Positions 63,643 to 64,000 of a DNA stretch of 64,000 nt are shown piece by piece. Source of the DNA: Marmoricola sp. URHB0036. GTDB taxonomy: Bacteria; Actinomycetota; Actinomycetes; Propionibacteriales; Nocardioidaceae. Below the pieces are notes generated by a model. That model was not told the origin of the DNA. It did no database searches and worked only from the letters and a program-made list of their open reading frames with translations. The position numbers and the translations under genes are program-made. The stretch covers positions 62,001 to 126,000 of the forward strand of contig NZ_AUEP01000011.1 of assembly GCF_000426045.1 (NCBI RefSeq), in the 5' to 3' direction. Numbering within the stretch: position 1 is the stretch's first letter; each line of letters begins with the position of its first letter.

Positions 63643-64000
63643 TCACTTGATCCCGGTGGTGGCGATCGAGCGGACGAAGTAGCGCTGGCCGAACAGGAAC
63701 AGCAGCAGCACCGGCAGCTGGCTGAGCAGGGTGCTCGCCATCAGCACCGGCCAGTTGGTGAAGTGCGCGCTCTGGAAGCTGGCCAGGCCGAGCTGGACGG
63801 TCATCGTCTCGGGCGAGGAGGTGACGACCAACGGCCACAGGAAGTCGTTCCACACCTGGAGGAAGGTGAGTACGGCGACCGTGCTCAGCGGTGGCCCCAT
63901 CAGGGGGAGCAGGATGCTGAACAGGATGCGCACCCGACCGGCACCGTCGATGGTCGCGGCCTCCTCGAGCTCGGCCGGGAGGCTGAGGAAGAACTGTCGG
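63643..64000 (-). CDS. Sugar ABC transporter permease, MalG type (N-terminal part outside window)
   Basis: The last 119 residues of a carbohydrate ABC permease. The EAA loop that contacts the ATPase reads LPAELEEAATIDGAGRVRIL, followed by PLMGPPLSTVAVLTFLQVWN, DFLWPLVV and the last helix MASTLLSQLPVLLLFLFGQR with the typical end RYFVRSIATTGIK. The gene runs past base 64000, and its partner permease and binding protein should lie beyond. Confidence 0.92.
   Translation of the reverse strand, partial: RQFFLSLPAELEEAATIDGAGRVRILFSILLPLMGPPLSTVAVLTFLQVWNDFLWPLVVTSSPETMTVQLGLASFQSAHFTNWPVLMASTLLSQLPVLLLFLFGQRYFVRSIATTGIK

Overview
The window is high-GC actinobacterial chromosome with GTG/ATG starts, many 1-4 base gene overlaps and strong G/C at third codon positions. 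Gene content (mtrB-lpqB-comF-hpf-secA core, an Rv3235-like protein, Ku with split LigD-type genes, TAG-synthase-type acyltransferase, large NAD-glutamate dehydrogenase, DUF222-HNH protein) fits a free-living member of the Propionibacteriales, most likely Nocardioides or a close relative. This placement is inference from gene content, not from a marker-gene comparison. No rRNA, tRNA, CRISPR array or prophage was recognised.

Layout. 1-11560: end of mtrB, lpqB, a ComF-type gene, long-form hpf and secA, the conserved actinobacterial order, with a block (orphan LuxR-type regulator, YcaQ-type DNA glycosylase, ASCH/winged-helix protein, GH18-like lipoprotein, methyltransferase) set between hpf and secA. 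11571-16102: small secreted protein, Rv3235-like and LysM genes, an uncharacterised gene, a BldC/excisionase-type HTH protein, and a CpaB-like SAF protein plus a CpaE/TadZ-like ATPase without other pilus genes. 16075-19820: polytopic protein with cupredoxin-fold lipoprotein, diverging from a WS/DGAT acyltransferase. 19899-27860: secreted M4 metalloprotease, proline catabolic dehydrogenase, small DinB and MDMPI proteins (the latter between inverted period-32 repeat arrays), two DUF2505 paralogues, tryptophan dioxygenase. 27960-35711: giant NAD-glutamate dehydrogenase, a beta-carbonic anhydrase with an altered zinc site, amidase and SDR. 35708-40823: sortase with an adjacent candidate substrate and a large PKD/beta-propeller surface protein. 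40972-47521: a non-homologous end-joining locus (Ku, separate ATP-dependent ligase and LigD-type polymerase) enclosing a three-gene operon in which two genes are broken. 47629-57468: SipW/TasA-type pair, Tat-exported amine oxidase, tyrosinase with a DUF2182 protein, arginine deiminase, PCu(A)C-like lipoprotein, flippase-like protein and glutaminase. 57478-64000: membrane alpha/beta hydrolase, cyclooxygenase/alpha-dioxygenase-like peroxidase, DUF222-HNH gene inside inverted repeat arms, and the end of a sugar ABC permease gene.

Working together. Several genes feed amino-acid nitrogen and carbon to central metabolism (PruA, GDH, KynA, ArcA, GlsA, amidase, amine oxidase). A second theme is the cell surface (LpqB, LysM, sortase system, TasA-like, YkuD, PKD protein). 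Many start codons lie 6-7 bases after a NANNNT hexamer (most often TAGNNT), the expected arrangement for leaderless transcripts. The most unusual points are the inverted 32-base repeat arrays around 25272-25889, the broken FMO/epimerase operon inside the end-joining locus, the Cys-to-Ser change in the carbonic anhydrase zinc motif, and the HQxxxDG acyltransferase.
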